Assembly: GCA_041874755.1 (NCBI GenBank)
Contig: CP102611.1
Location: 186,001 to 250,000, forward strand
Source: Chitinibacter sp. SCUT-21
Lineage (GTDB): Bacteria > Pseudomonadota > Gammaproteobacteria > Burkholderiales > Chitinibacteraceae
DNA: 64,000 nt
Direction of reading: 5' to 3'
Shown: piece by piece, positions 40,867-49,030 of the stretch
Numbering within the stretch: position 1 is the stretch's first letter
How the letters are laid out: every line of letters begins with the position of its first letter
Position numbers and translations under genes: made by a program
The notes under the pieces: generated by a model
What the model was told of the DNA's origin: nothing
Seen by the model: the letters and a program-made list of their open reading frames with translations, nothing else
The model's database searches: none

Positions 40867-41387
40867 TGATTACAGACTCTTTGCCCAGCAGCAATAAAAA
40901 GCAAGCCCCCAAAATCCAACCCAGTTGGACCTTCTTAAAGGCTCATCCAGCCCACTTTGTAGCCTTTGGCTTTGGTAGCGGCTTGGCAAAAAAAGCCCCC
41001 GGCACTTGGGGTACGCTGGTTGCGCTGCCAATGATGGCTGCGCTGCAGCTTTTTTTGCCCAATCCAATCATCTTTGCGTTTTGCGTTCCCTTATTTGCCA
41101 TCGGCATTTGGTCGTGTGAAATCACCGGTCGTGCGCTGGGCGTCAGTGATTATGGTGGCATTGTGATCGATGAAGTGGTGGCCATGCTGATGGTGCTGTG
41201 CTTTGCGCCCAAAACAGTCGCCGCATGGGTTTTGGCTTTTGCCTTATTTCGCTTTTTCGACATTATCAAGCCTTGGCCGATTAGCTGGTTTGATCGTCGC
41301 GTTAAAGGAGGACTTGGCGTGATGATTGATGATCTGATCGCGGCGGTGTTCGCCATTATCGGCATTGTGCTATATACGGCATTTTAG
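40866..41387 (+). CDS. pgpA: Phosphatidylglycerophosphatase A
   Basis: Inner-membrane phosphatase converting phosphatidylglycerophosphate to phosphatidylglycerol. The 173-residue protein has a soluble N-terminus, then FGSGLAKKAPGTWGTLVALP, the acidic motif YGGIVIDEVVAML, and RFFDIIKPWPISWFDRRVKGGLGVMIDDLIAA, all typical of PgpA, within about three to four hydrophobic segments. ATG 40866 overlaps the thiL stop by one base. Last gene of the nrdR-to-pgpA run; no clear terminator follows. Confidence 0.94.
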   Translation: MITDSLPSSNKKQAPKIQPSWTFLKAHPAHFVAFGFGSGLAKKAPGTWGTLVALPMMAALQLFLPNPIIFAFCVPLFAIGIWSCEITGRALGVSDYGGIVIDEVVAMLMVLCFAPKTVAAWVLAFALFRFFDIIKPWPISWFDRRVKGGLGVMIDDLIAAVFAIIGIVLYTAF

Positions 41388-41521
41388 TATTCATAGGTAT
41401 GGCTCTGCGGGCAATATTTTTAAATGACTATAGAGCAATACCTAACTTAGTAGCCCCTCCTTAACTTGATTTTCTGGCGGCAAGTCGGCTAGAGCAACGC
41501 AAGCTCTGGTAAAATGCCGCC

Positions 41522-43426
41522 ATGATCAGACTAAAATCCCTCACCCTACGTCGCGGCGTTAAAGTTCTCTTAGACCGCGTTGATTTAACCCTCAATCCAG
41601 GCTCTAAAACAGGTGTCGTCGGTGCCAATGGCGCTGGCAAATCAAGTTTTTTTGCGCTGTTGCGCGATGAAATACACGCCGACGAAGGTAATCTGGAAAT
41701 GCCTCCACGAGCCGCTATTGCGCACGTCGCGCAAGAGACGCCCGCTTTATCATGCACGGCACTTGATTACGTGTTGGACGGTGATGCCGAACTGCGTCGC
41801 ATCGAGTCTGATTTAGCGGCGGTGGCCGGCGATGGCCTTCAGCACGGCGAATTACTAGCGCAGCTTGAAGCCATTGACGGCTATTCAGCGCCAGCACGCG
41901 CAGGCAAATTATTGGCTGGTCTGGGATTTAGTACTGAAGAAATTTCGCGTCCAGTATCGAGTTTTTCCGGTGGATGGCGCATGCGCTTAAATTTGGCGCA
42001 AGCACTGATGTGTCGCTCTGATGTTTTGTTGCTGGACGAGCCAACCAATCACTTGGATTTAGAAACGGTGGTGTGGTTGGAGAATTGGCTTAAATCGTAT
42101 CGCGGCATGCTGCTGATTATTTCCCATGACCGCGACTTTCTCGATTCAACCGTGGGGCAGATTTTGCACGTTGAGAATGCGCAGTTAGCACTGTACACCG
42201 GTAATTACGCAGATTTTGAAAACCAACGAGCTGAAAAACTGGCGCTGCAAGCCCAATCGTATGACAAGCAGCAACGCCAAATTGCGCATTTGGAGAGCTT
42301 TATTACCCGCTTTAAGGCCAAGGCCAGCAAGGCCAAGCAGGCGCAAAGCAGAGTTAAAGCATTAGAAAAGATGGAGCGCATCGCCGCTGCGCACGTTGAT
42401 TCGCCTTTTACTTTTGCGTTTCGCGAACCAGATTCATCGCCAAGCCCATTGGTGCGACTCGAGCAAGCTGAAGCAGGTTACAACGCTGATAAACCGATTT
42501 TGCGCGGACTGGAGTTAAGCCTAGAGAACAAAGCGCGGCTTGGTTTATTGGGTGTCAATGGTGCAGGTAAATCTACCTTTATTCGCTCTTTGGCGGGTGA
42601 GCAGCCCTTGCTAAAGGGGATGCGCACCGAAGGGAAAGGGCTCAAAGTAGGGTACTTTGCCCAGCACCAACTTGAATATCTGCGCTTGGAAGAGTCCGCG
42701 CTGTGGCATATGCAAAAGCTCGACCCACAAACGCGTGAGCAAGAGCATCGCAACTTTCTGGGCGGCTTTAATTTTCACGGTGATATGGCCACTTGCCCTG
42801 TTGCGCCGTTCTCAGGCGGGGAAAAAGCGCGGCTCGCGCTGGCTTTGCTCATCTGGCAAAAACCTAATCTGTTGCTACTTGATGAGCCGACCAACCACTT
42901 AGATATCGAAATGCGCGAGGCCTTAACCTTTGCGCTGCAAGACTTTGAAGGTGCTTTGATTGTGGTGTCACACGATCGGCATTTACTGCGCGCAACAGTC
43001 GATGATTTTTGGTTAATCGAAGATGGCAAGGTGCGGCCGTTCGACGGCGATCTGGACGATTACACGCGCTACAGTCAAGACAAACGCTCGCAACAAGATC
43101 AAGCCGTTCGTTCTGCTTCGCCAAGTGCATCAAGCGACGCAGGCAATCGCAAAGAACAAAAACGTCTTGAAGCCCAAGAGCGCCAGCGGGTTGCTGAATT
43201 GCGCAAACCGCTAGAAAAGCAACGCGATAAAAACGAAAAAGAAATGGCTAAATTGGCGCAAGAGCAAGCGCAAATAGACCAAATCTTGGGTGACGAGGGC
43301 GTTTATAGCAACGAGAGGAAAGCCGAGTTACAGCAAGCTCTGCAACGAGATGCGCAAATCAAAGCCCGCGTTGAAGAGCTAGAGTTTGAGTGGCTTGAAC
43401 TAACCGAGCAGATTGAAGCGATATAG
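41522..43426 (+). CDS. ABC-F family ATPase, YheS type
   Basis: A 634-residue soluble ATPase with two ABC cassettes and no membrane segments, acting on ribosomes in the ABC-F class. Cassette 1 has Walker A GANGAGKSS, signature FSGGWRMRLNLAQAL and Walker B LLLDEPTNHLD; cassette 2 has GVNGAGKST, FSGGEKARLALALL and LLLDEPTNHLD. The linker (YDKQQRQIAHLESFITRF then KAKQAQSRVKALEKME) and a charged C-terminal coiled coil (about 535-630) match E. coli YheS closely. The upstream 134 bases contain an extended -10-like TGGTAAAAT (41507-41515) just before the gene, so it likely has its own promoter. Confidence 0.93.
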   Translation: MIRLKSLTLRRGVKVLLDRVDLTLNPGSKTGVVGANGAGKSSFFALLRDEIHADEGNLEMPPRAAIAHVAQETPALSCTALDYVLDGDAELRRIESDLAAVAGDGLQHGELLAQLEAIDGYSAPARAGKLLAGLGFSTEEISRPVSSFSGGWRMRLNLAQALMCRSDVLLLDEPTNHLDLETVVWLENWLKSYRGMLLIISHDRDFLDSTVGQILHVENAQLALYTGNYADFENQRAEKLALQAQSYDKQQRQIAHLESFITRFKAKASKAKQAQSRVKALEKMERIAAAHVDSPFTFAFREPDSSPSPLVRLEQAEAGYNADKPILRGLELSLENKARLGLLGVNGAGKSTFIRSLAGEQPLLKGMRTEGKGLKVGYFAQHQLEYLRLEESALWHMQKLDPQTREQEHRNFLGGFNFHGDMATCPVAPFSGGEKARLALALLIWQKPNLLLLDEPTNHLDIEMREALTFALQDFEGALIVVSHDRHLLRATVDDFWLIEDGKVRPFDGDLDDYTRYSQDKRSQQDQAVRSASPSASSDAGNRKEQKRLEAQERQRVAELRKPLEKQRDKNEKEMAKLAQEQAQIDQILGDEGVYSNERKAELQQALQRDAQIKARVEELEFEWLELTEQIEAI

Positions 43427-43485
43427 GTATTTGCGCCTAAGCCAATATATTAGCTGCGTAGCTTAAAATACCATAGAGGTGTAAT

Positions 43486-43980
43486 TTGAAATCTACTGCA
43501 TCGATTGTACTGATTTGGCTTTTGGTGGCTGGCGCAATTTACTGGGCTTTTGATGCGCTGATTCTACGTCAACACAACCCTAATGTAGCCAGCATGAGCC
43601 AAACTCACGGTGAAATACTCAAGCTCAAGCGCTCAAAAGACGGACACTTTCGCTTGAGTGCGATGCTTAATCAGCAAGCCGTAGTTTTGATGATCGACAC
43701 TGGCGCCAGTTCGCTCACCATTGATGAATCGCTGGCGCAACAATTGAGTTTGGAGCGGGGAGAAGCCTTCGTCACTCAGACCGCCAATGGACCAAGCCCA
43801 GCCTATTGGTCGAACATTGAGCAATTACAGTTCGGGCCATTTGAACTTGAAAATATTAAAGTGGCCGTTGTGCCGCGTTTGGGGGATGAGGCGCTACTGG
43901 GGATGAATGTATTGAAGTTTTTTGCGGTACAAATTAGTGGGAACGAAATGACGCTGCAATCAAGCAGCAATAGGCATTAA
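43486..43980 (+). CDS. Membrane-anchored retropepsin-like aspartic protease (clan AA, TIGR02281-like)
   Basis: A 164-residue protein with one N-terminal hydrophobic segment (about residues 5-23), then a retropepsin fold with the active-site motif LMIDTGASSLTI (D-T-G-A, about residues 70-73) and the closing LLGMNVLKFFAV. Such single-domain proteases dimerise to form one active site, and are predicted to face the periplasm. Initiation seems to be at TTG 43486, which has GAGGT five bases upstream; no in-frame ATG fits. Physiological substrate unknown. Its 3' end overlaps a possible small antisense gene. Confidence 0.85.
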   Translation: MKSTASIVLIWLLVAGAIYWAFDALILRQHNPNVASMSQTHGEILKLKRSKDGHFRLSAMLNQQAVVLMIDTGASSLTIDESLAQQLSLERGEAFVTQTANGPSPAYWSNIEQLQFGPFELENIKVAVVPRLGDEALLGMNVLKFFAVQISGNEMTLQSSSNRH

Positions 43981-44115
43981 ATTTGAGTTGGCAGATTTGC
44001 TAAGCTCAGCCTGCAAAACCAGATCGACTCGCTTCACGACTTCATTGGCCGATTGCAGATATTGTGCAATAGCAGCACTAAGTTCATCGTAATTTGGGTT
44101 GGAGTTGATTGGCAT
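43960..44115 (-). CDS. Possible 51-residue small protein
   Basis: A short minus-strand frame from ATG 44115 to TGA 43960, with CAGGTG seven bases ahead of the start. The product is soluble-looking and helical in the middle (YDELSAAIAQYLQ, then VVKRVDLVLQAEL), with no odd composition. It overlaps the last 21 bases of the protease gene, tail to tail. I know of no family. The SD and protein-like composition argue for a real gene; the size leaves doubt. Confidence 0.42.
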   Translation of the reverse strand: MPINSNPNYDELSAAIAQYLQSANEVVKRVDLVLQAELSKSANSNLMPIAA

Positions 44116-44231
44116 AAAACGACACCTGAAATAACATTCTCTATATTTATGCTATCGGCAAGTCGATCAAAAACTTGAGCGTTTCTGCATGGTTTTGTGA
44201 CTATTAACACAAGCCAAACTCAATAAAATCT

Positions 44232-44246
44232 ATGGTCAGCCAGAAC
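44232..44246 (+). repeat. Subterminal inverted repeat, transposase 3' side
   Basis: ATGGTCAGCCAGAAC, an exact reverse complement of 45581-45595. It marks the end of the IS downstream of the transposase. Confidence 0.88.
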
Positions 44247-44461
44247 TTTGCAAGCACAATTTACTGATGAATAATGACTTTGAAGCCTTGCTCTAATCTA
44301 TTCGGATTCTGTTGGACTCAATAGCCCGATCCTTGATGTGAGCCGCTCCTGACGATCCTTAAAAAGCCCACAGTCTCATGGACTGTTTTTATTGCCAGGT
44401 TAGTCGTCAGGCCGTGGGGCCGCTTGTCTTCATCAGTGTCTGTCTTGCGCAAAGGCAGGCT
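44247..44461 (-). ncRNA. Candidate IS1111 seeker/bridge RNA region
   Basis: These 215 bases between the transposase stop and the inner edge of the inverted repeat hold no credible gene. In IS1111-subgroup elements the structured RNA that guides target choice is encoded 3' of the transposase. Visible structure on the minus strand includes a hairpin ACAGTC / GACTGT (about 44370-44386), GC-rich potential stems around 44405-44430, and a direct repeat AAGGATCG. I infer the RNA from position only; its exact ends and guide loops are not determined. Confidence 0.5.
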
Positions 44462-45523
44462 TCACTCACCGCCGGTTCTGCCGGCGGTTTGTTTTTCATG
44501 CAAGGTCCGCGGGTGCGGGTGATACTCGTCCCCTGTGGCGAGGATCGCCCACACCACGCGGGCCAATTTGTTGGCGACCGCACACGCCACTACATTGCCG
44601 TGTCGCCGCACCATCAATTCTCGCGTCCATTCGGCGATCGCACTGTTCCAGCGTGTCGCGTTGAGCATGATCACGTGCGCGCACTGCACTAACAATCGTC
44701 GCAACGACTTGTCACCTCGTCTGCTGATGCCCAATAGTTTGGCTTTGCCGCCCGTCGAATGCTGCCGCGGCACGAGGCCAAGTGAGGCAGCAAAATCCCG
44801 TGCTTTGCCATATCCTTTGGCGTTGCCCGCATCGGCGGCGAGTTGGCTGGCGGTGATCGGACCGATGCCGGGTATCGTCATTAAACGTGTGGCGACATCA
44901 TTGCTGCGTGCCTCAGTGGCAATCTGCTGGTCGAGCACCTGAATCAGGCGTTCCAGCAACAGCACGTGCTCGAACTGCTGCAACAAGATCTGCCGCACCA
45001 TCACCGGCAAATCATCGGATGGTGTGGCGAGCAAGGTGGGCACTTGCCGGATACCACGCATGCCTAGCGGCAATGTGATGCCAAATTCCAGTAGCAAAGC
45101 ATGGATCTGATTGGTGGTTTGAATCCGCTCGGCCATGCGGGCTTCGCGCATTCGATGCAAGCTCGAAACAGCTTGTTGTTGCATTGATTTGATCGCGACA
45201 TAGCGCATTGAAGGACGACAAGCGGCTTCGCAGATGGCGTGTGCGTCGATGAAGTCGTTCTTGTTGCCTGTGACGAAGGGGCGAATGTACTGAGGGGCAA
45301 TCAGCTGGGCGTGATGTCCGAATTCGATGAGTTTGCGCGCCAGCCAGTGCGCACCGGCGCACGCTTCCATCACAATACGGCAAGGTGGATGCGTCGCAAG
45401 AAACTCGATCAAGCCTGTGCGGGTGAATTGGCGCTTGTAGAGAACGTGCCCTGCCACATCCTGTGCGACAGCGTGAAAAGTGTGTTTGCCAATATCAAGC
45501 CCAATCAAAGTTGCAGTTGCCAT
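44462..45523 (-). CDS. IS110 family transposase (IS1111 subgroup)
   Basis: A 353-residue recombinase with the N-terminal RuvC-like DEDD domain (D10 in GLDIGKHTF, E53 in IVMEACAGAHW, D90 and D93 in NKNDFIDAHAICEA) and the C-terminal Transposase_20 domain containing MTIPGIGPITASQLAAD and RQHSTGGKAKLLGISRRGDKSLRRLL, with the likely catalytic serine S256. All key residues are present, so it may be active. GAGGAG lies six bases before the ATG. A GC hairpin inside the last codons (44469-44487) followed by TTTGTTTTT on + would stop transcription entering from the left flank. Confidence 0.93.
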   Translation of the reverse strand: MATATLIGLDIGKHTFHAVAQDVAGHVLYKRQFTRTGLIEFLATHPPCRIVMEACAGAHWLARKLIEFGHHAQLIAPQYIRPFVTGNKNDFIDAHAICEAACRPSMRYVAIKSMQQQAVSSLHRMREARMAERIQTTNQIHALLLEFGITLPLGMRGIRQVPTLLATPSDDLPVMVRQILLQQFEHVLLLERLIQVLDQQIATEARSNDVATRLMTIPGIGPITASQLAADAGNAKGYGKARDFAASLGLVPRQHSTGGKAKLLGISRRGDKSLRRLLVQCAHVIMLNATRWNSAIAEWTRELMVRRHGNVVACAVANKLARVVWAILATGDEYHPHPRTLHEKQTAGRTGGE

Positions 45524-45580
45524 GATGATCTCCTCGCCAGAAAAGAAAACAGCCCCTACAGCTTACGCCTGCAGGGGCTG

Positions 45581-45595
45581 GTTCTGGCTGACCAT
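45581..45595 (+). repeat. Subterminal inverted repeat, transposase 5' side
   Basis: GTTCTGGCTGACCAT, exact reverse complement of 44232-44246. Between it and the transposase lies another imperfect 12-bp inverted repeat (45550-45561 / 45569-45580, one mismatch), probably part of the element's end structure or its circle-junction promoter region. Confidence 0.88.
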
Positions 45596-45601
45596 CACAT
45601 T

Positions 45602-45622
45602 AAGCCCCTTGCGGGGCTTTTT
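45602..45622 (+). terminator. Hairpin terminator bordering the IS and adhE
   Basis: The stem AAGCCCC / GGGGCTT, loop TTGC, with a T tract (45618-45622) on the + strand. Before the IS inserted it probably ended + strand transcription from the protease side, and the stem may also serve adhE on -, where the following bases are only weakly T-rich. A near-palindrome centred on AATTAATT (45626-45648) overlaps the adhE stop. Confidence 0.7.
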
Positions 45623-45639
45623 ATTGGTCGATCAATTAA

Positions 45640-48249
45640 TTATTGACCATATGTTTCTTTGTATTCACGACCGTAGAAGCTATCGAGCAATACCTGTTTC
45701 AACTCAGTGATCAATGGGAAGCGTGGGTTAGCACCGGTACATTGGTCATCAAACGCTTCTTCCGCAATGCGATCAACTTTAGCCAAGAAGTCAGCCTCGT
45801 TCACGCCAGCATCTTTAATTGAAGCTGGAATATTCAACGTCGCTTTCAGCTCATCAACCCAAGCAATCAACGCTGCAACTTTCTGGTCGTCATTTTTGCC
45901 TTGCAGGCCCAAATGTTCGGCGATGTCAGCATAACGGCATTTAGCTTGTGGGCGATCGTATTGGCTAAACGCTGTTTGTTTAGTCGGGATATCAACCGCG
46001 TTGTAGCGAATCACGTTGCTGATCAGCAAGGCATTGGCCAAGCCGTGCGCCAAGTGGAACTCGGCACCGATTTTGTGCGCCATTGAGTGACACACACCCA
46101 AGAAGGCATTGGCAAACGCCACGCCAGCGATCGTTGCTGCATTGTGCACACCTTCACGTGCAGCAGGGTCTTTCGCGCCATTGATGTAAGCAGAAGGCAA
46201 GTGCTCTTTCAGTAATTTCAAGGCTTGCAGCGCTTGTGGATCGCTAAATTCATTCGCCAATACCGACACATAAGCTTCTAGTGCGTGTGTTACCGCATCG
46301 ATACCACCAAAGGCAGTTAGCGATTTTGGCATATTCATCACCAGATTCGGATCGACAATCGCCATATTTGGCGTCAATTCGTAATCGGCGATTGGGTATT
46401 TCATGCCTGTTTTTTCGTCGGTCACTACCGCAAATGGCGTTACTTCTGACCCGGTACCTGAAGTGGTTGGAATTGCGACCAATTCAGCTTTTACGCCCAT
46501 TTTCGGGAATTTATAAATCCGTTTACGGATATCCATAAAGCGCAATGCCAAGTCTTCAAACGCTACATCTGGGTGCTCGTACATCACCCACATGATTTTC
46601 GCCGCATCCATTGGCGAACCACCGCCCAGAGCAATGATCACGTCTGGTTTGAAGCTATTGAGCATCGCCACGCCTTTACGCACCACGGCCAGCGTTGGAT
46701 CGGCTTCAACTTCGTGGAAAACTTCAACTTCCAAGCCGTTTTGTTTTAGGATTCGGATGGTTTCGTCGACGTAACCATTGTTGAACAAGTAACGGTCGGT
46801 CACGATCGCAGCGCGTTTTTTGTTTGACAGCTCTTCAAGAGCAACTGACAAACTGCCACGGCGGAAGTAAATACTTTTTGGAAGTTTATGCCACAACATA
46901 TTTTCAGCCCGTTTAGCGACAGTTTTCTTGTTGATCAAGTGTTTTGGACCCACGTTCTCAGAAATTGAGTTGCCGCCCCATGAACCACAACCCAAAGTCA
47001 GAGAAGGTGCCAGTTTGAAGTTGTACAAGTCACCGATACCGCCTTGTGAAGACGGAGTATTGATCAAAATACGTGCCGTTTTCATTTTGTCGCCAAAGTA
47101 AGCAATGCGCTCGCCTTGCAAATCTTGGTCGGTATACAGTGATGAAGTGTGGCCAATGCCGCCCAATGCCACCAGCGCTTCGGCTTTGTGAACCGCATCA
47201 AAGAAGTCTTTGGCGCGATACATCGCCAGAGTAGGGGAGAGCTTCTCGTGCGCAAATGCTTCTTCTTCGCCCACCGAGCTCACTTCACCGATCAACACTT
47301 TGGTGTAAGGCGGCACTTTAATGCCTGCCATATCTGCGATTTTCAGTGCAGACTGACCAACGATATTGGCGTTCAAATTACCGTCTTTCAAAATTACTTT
47401 ACGTACGGCTTCGGTTTCTTTCTTGTTCAGAATGTAGCCGCCGTTTGCGTTAAAGCGCTCTTTCACTTGATCGTAAATGCTATCAACGATAATCACGGAT
47501 TGCTCAGAAGCACACACCACGCCGTTATCGAATGTTTTTGACATCAGAATCGATGCAACCGCGCGTTTGATATCGGCAGTTTCATCGATAACAACTGGGG
47601 TATTGCCCGCACCGACACCAATAGCTGGCTTGCCGGAGCTATACGCTGCCTTAACCATGCCAGGGCCGCCAGTTGCCAAGATCAGATTCAGGTCTGGGTG
47701 TTTCATGAGGTGGTTAGACAATTCAACAGTAGGCTCGTCGATCCAGCCAATAATATCGCGTGGCGCGCCAGCAGAAACCGCGGCTTCCAGCACCAAACGT
47801 GCCGCTTCGCAAGTTGATTTACGTGCACGTGGGTGTGGGCTAAAAATAATGCCGTTACGAGTTTTCAGTGCGATCAGTGCTTTGAAGATCGCCGTTGAAG
47901 TTGGATTGGTCGTAGGAACAATGCCGCAAATAATGCCGATTGGCTCAGCGATGGTCATCGTGCCAAACGCATCATCCACCGACAAAATACCGCACGTTTT
48001 TTCATTCTTGTATGCGTTGTAAATGTATTCAGAAGCAAAATGATTTTTGATGACTTTGTCTTCAACAATACCCATGCCAGTTTCGGCAACGGCCATTTTA
48101 GACAATGGCAAGCGAGCATCAGCCGCAGCCAATGCTGCCACACGGAAAATCTCGTCAACTTGCTCTTGAGAAAAAGTAGAGAACAGTTGCTGTGCTTTTT
48201 TTACACGAGCAACCAGTGCGTCGAGTTCTTGTACATTAGTAACAGCCAT
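45640..48249 (-). CDS. adhE: Bifunctional acetaldehyde-CoA/alcohol dehydrogenase
   Basis: Reduces acetyl-CoA to ethanol through acetaldehyde, using two NADH, in fermentation; it forms spirosome filaments. The N-terminal aldehyde dehydrogenase (about 1-440) has the catalytic Cys in NGVVCASEQSV. The C-terminal iron-dependent alcohol dehydrogenase (about 450-869) has GGGSPMDAAK, AIPTTSGTGSEVTPFAV, and the metal-binding His residues in DAVTHALEAYVS and CHSMAHKIGAEFHLAHG. The frame runs open to 48462, but ATG 48249 has GGAG seven bases upstream and gives the standard MAVTNVQEL start (869 residues). The IS lies directly downstream. Confidence 0.97.
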   Translation of the reverse strand: MAVTNVQELDALVARVKKAQQLFSTFSQEQVDEIFRVAALAAADARLPLSKMAVAETGMGIVEDKVIKNHFASEYIYNAYKNEKTCGILSVDDAFGTMTIAEPIGIICGIVPTTNPTSTAIFKALIALKTRNGIIFSPHPRARKSTCEAARLVLEAAVSAGAPRDIIGWIDEPTVELSNHLMKHPDLNLILATGGPGMVKAAYSSGKPAIGVGAGNTPVVIDETADIKRAVASILMSKTFDNGVVCASEQSVIIVDSIYDQVKERFNANGGYILNKKETEAVRKVILKDGNLNANIVGQSALKIADMAGIKVPPYTKVLIGEVSSVGEEEAFAHEKLSPTLAMYRAKDFFDAVHKAEALVALGGIGHTSSLYTDQDLQGERIAYFGDKMKTARILINTPSSQGGIGDLYNFKLAPSLTLGCGSWGGNSISENVGPKHLINKKTVAKRAENMLWHKLPKSIYFRRGSLSVALEELSNKKRAAIVTDRYLFNNGYVDETIRILKQNGLEVEVFHEVEADPTLAVVRKGVAMLNSFKPDVIIALGGGSPMDAAKIMWVMYEHPDVAFEDLALRFMDIRKRIYKFPKMGVKAELVAIPTTSGTGSEVTPFAVVTDEKTGMKYPIADYELTPNMAIVDPNLVMNMPKSLTAFGGIDAVTHALEAYVSVLANEFSDPQALQALKLLKEHLPSAYINGAKDPAAREGVHNAATIAGVAFANAFLGVCHSMAHKIGAEFHLAHGLANALLISNVIRYNAVDIPTKQTAFSQYDRPQAKCRYADIAEHLGLQGKNDDQKVAALIAWVDELKATLNIPASIKDAGVNEADFLAKVDRIAEEAFDDQCTGANPRFPLITELKQVLLDSFYGREYKETYGQ

Positions 48250-48603
48250 TTTATTGCTCCTGACTTGCAATGTGAGTATCAGTGGTTGAGATGCTTGCCT
48301 GACGTTGATTTTTTTCAAACTGAATTTAATCGTCATCACGATGATAACTAAATCCAGAGAGAGTGTGACTACAGGCTGCAATCTTTTTCGATGTATGCAT
48401 ATTAAATGTACCTTAGCCGACTTTGTTTGATATTTCTCATGTTTTGGAACCTTCTTATACATAACATCGCATAATGTATATTATGTAAAGCTAAATACAT
48501 AACCAGATGCACATTTACGAGCAATCACTCTACTTGATTAAGCCCAGCCCCCACCGCCTTATGTTCGACTCAATTCTCTCCGCAGCAAAATCGCCTTGAG
48601 TAT
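48250..48603 (-). promoter_or_regulatory. Intergenic region upstream of adhE
   Basis: These 354 bases hold no credible gene in either strand and must carry the adhE promoter. The part farthest from adhE is AT-rich and contains CATAATGTATATTATG (48470-48485), two six-base arms around GTAT, possibly an operator. A loose FNR-like half site (ATCAA on the minus strand near 48430) is present, but the other half does not match, so oxygen control by FNR is only a guess. Apart from these nothing stands out. Confidence 0.4.
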
Positions 48604-48903
48604 TTATTTATTATGTAACTTACTTAGGCGTGCACATAAATCTTGTATGTGTTCAGGGGTTTCAAATAAATCGTGCAGATGTCGCTGCTCCAACTCAAGC
48701 AGGCGTGATTGCAGCGCTGAGATCAAAACATGAACGTCGGTACGATCTAGTTCCATGGCTTCAATGCCATAGAGTTTTTTTCTTCGACGATATGCCGCCT
48801 GCTTTTGTGCAGGGGTCATTGCTTTGCCCGTCTTTGGCCTGCCCCGTTTTTTTGGGAATGGCAGCAGATCTAGCGTGTGATTGTCTTCGAGTTGACGGGC
48901 CAT
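48604..48903 (-). CDS. Small RGRP (AT-hook-like) protein
   Basis: A 99-residue basic protein with KKRGRPKTGKAM near residue 18, an AT-hook-like core, followed by a very basic helix AQKQAAYRRRKKLYG and a C-terminal helical part rich in Leu and His (about 60-95). A nearly parallel N-terminal arrangement (RRGRP, AMS, basic helix) occurs in the protein at 50139, so both probably belong to one family of small DNA-binding proteins. The start is uncertain: ATG 48903 or 48933, neither with a good SD. Function unknown. Confidence 0.7.
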   Translation of the reverse strand: MARQLEDNHTLDLLPFPKKRGRPKTGKAMTPAQKQAAYRRRKKLYGIEAMELDRTDVHVLISALQSRLLELEQRHLHDLFETPEHIQDLCARLSKLHNK

Positions 48904-49030
48904 GACGTGTGTGAAATTTGAAGCGGGCGGCATTTTAACAAAATTTGCGTAACAGTGTCTAAATACCCACGGCACCGCCCAAGCCAAAACAAGGTAAAAT
49001 CTGGCACCTTTGACCCAAACGAACCAATTG

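Larger units (their letters stand above)
44229..45602 (-). mobile_element. IS110-family insertion sequence, IS1111 subgroup
   Basis: A roughly 1.37-kb element with one DEDD transposase on the minus strand and 15-bp perfect inverted repeats at 44232-44246 and 45581-45595. IS110-group elements lack such repeats; subterminal repeats plus a long noncoding stretch 3' of the transposase define the IS1111 subgroup. Outer boundaries are set by analogy (about seven bases beyond the repeat upstream of the transposase, about three beyond the other) and may be off by several bases. No target duplication is expected or seen. The element lies between the protease/small-gene pair and adhE and looks intact. 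Confidence 0.85.

Noticed and set aside
44378..44692. Plus-strand frame across the 3' end of the transposase
   Set aside because: Overlaps the transposase antisense; composition and lack of SD do not support a gene.
48420..48445. FNR site upstream of adhE
   Set aside because: One half (ATCAA on the minus strand) fits, but the other half matches TTGAT at only three of five positions.
48250..48462. 71-residue N-terminal extension of AdhE
   Set aside because: No family similarity, and ATG 48249 has a good SD site and the normal AdhE start.
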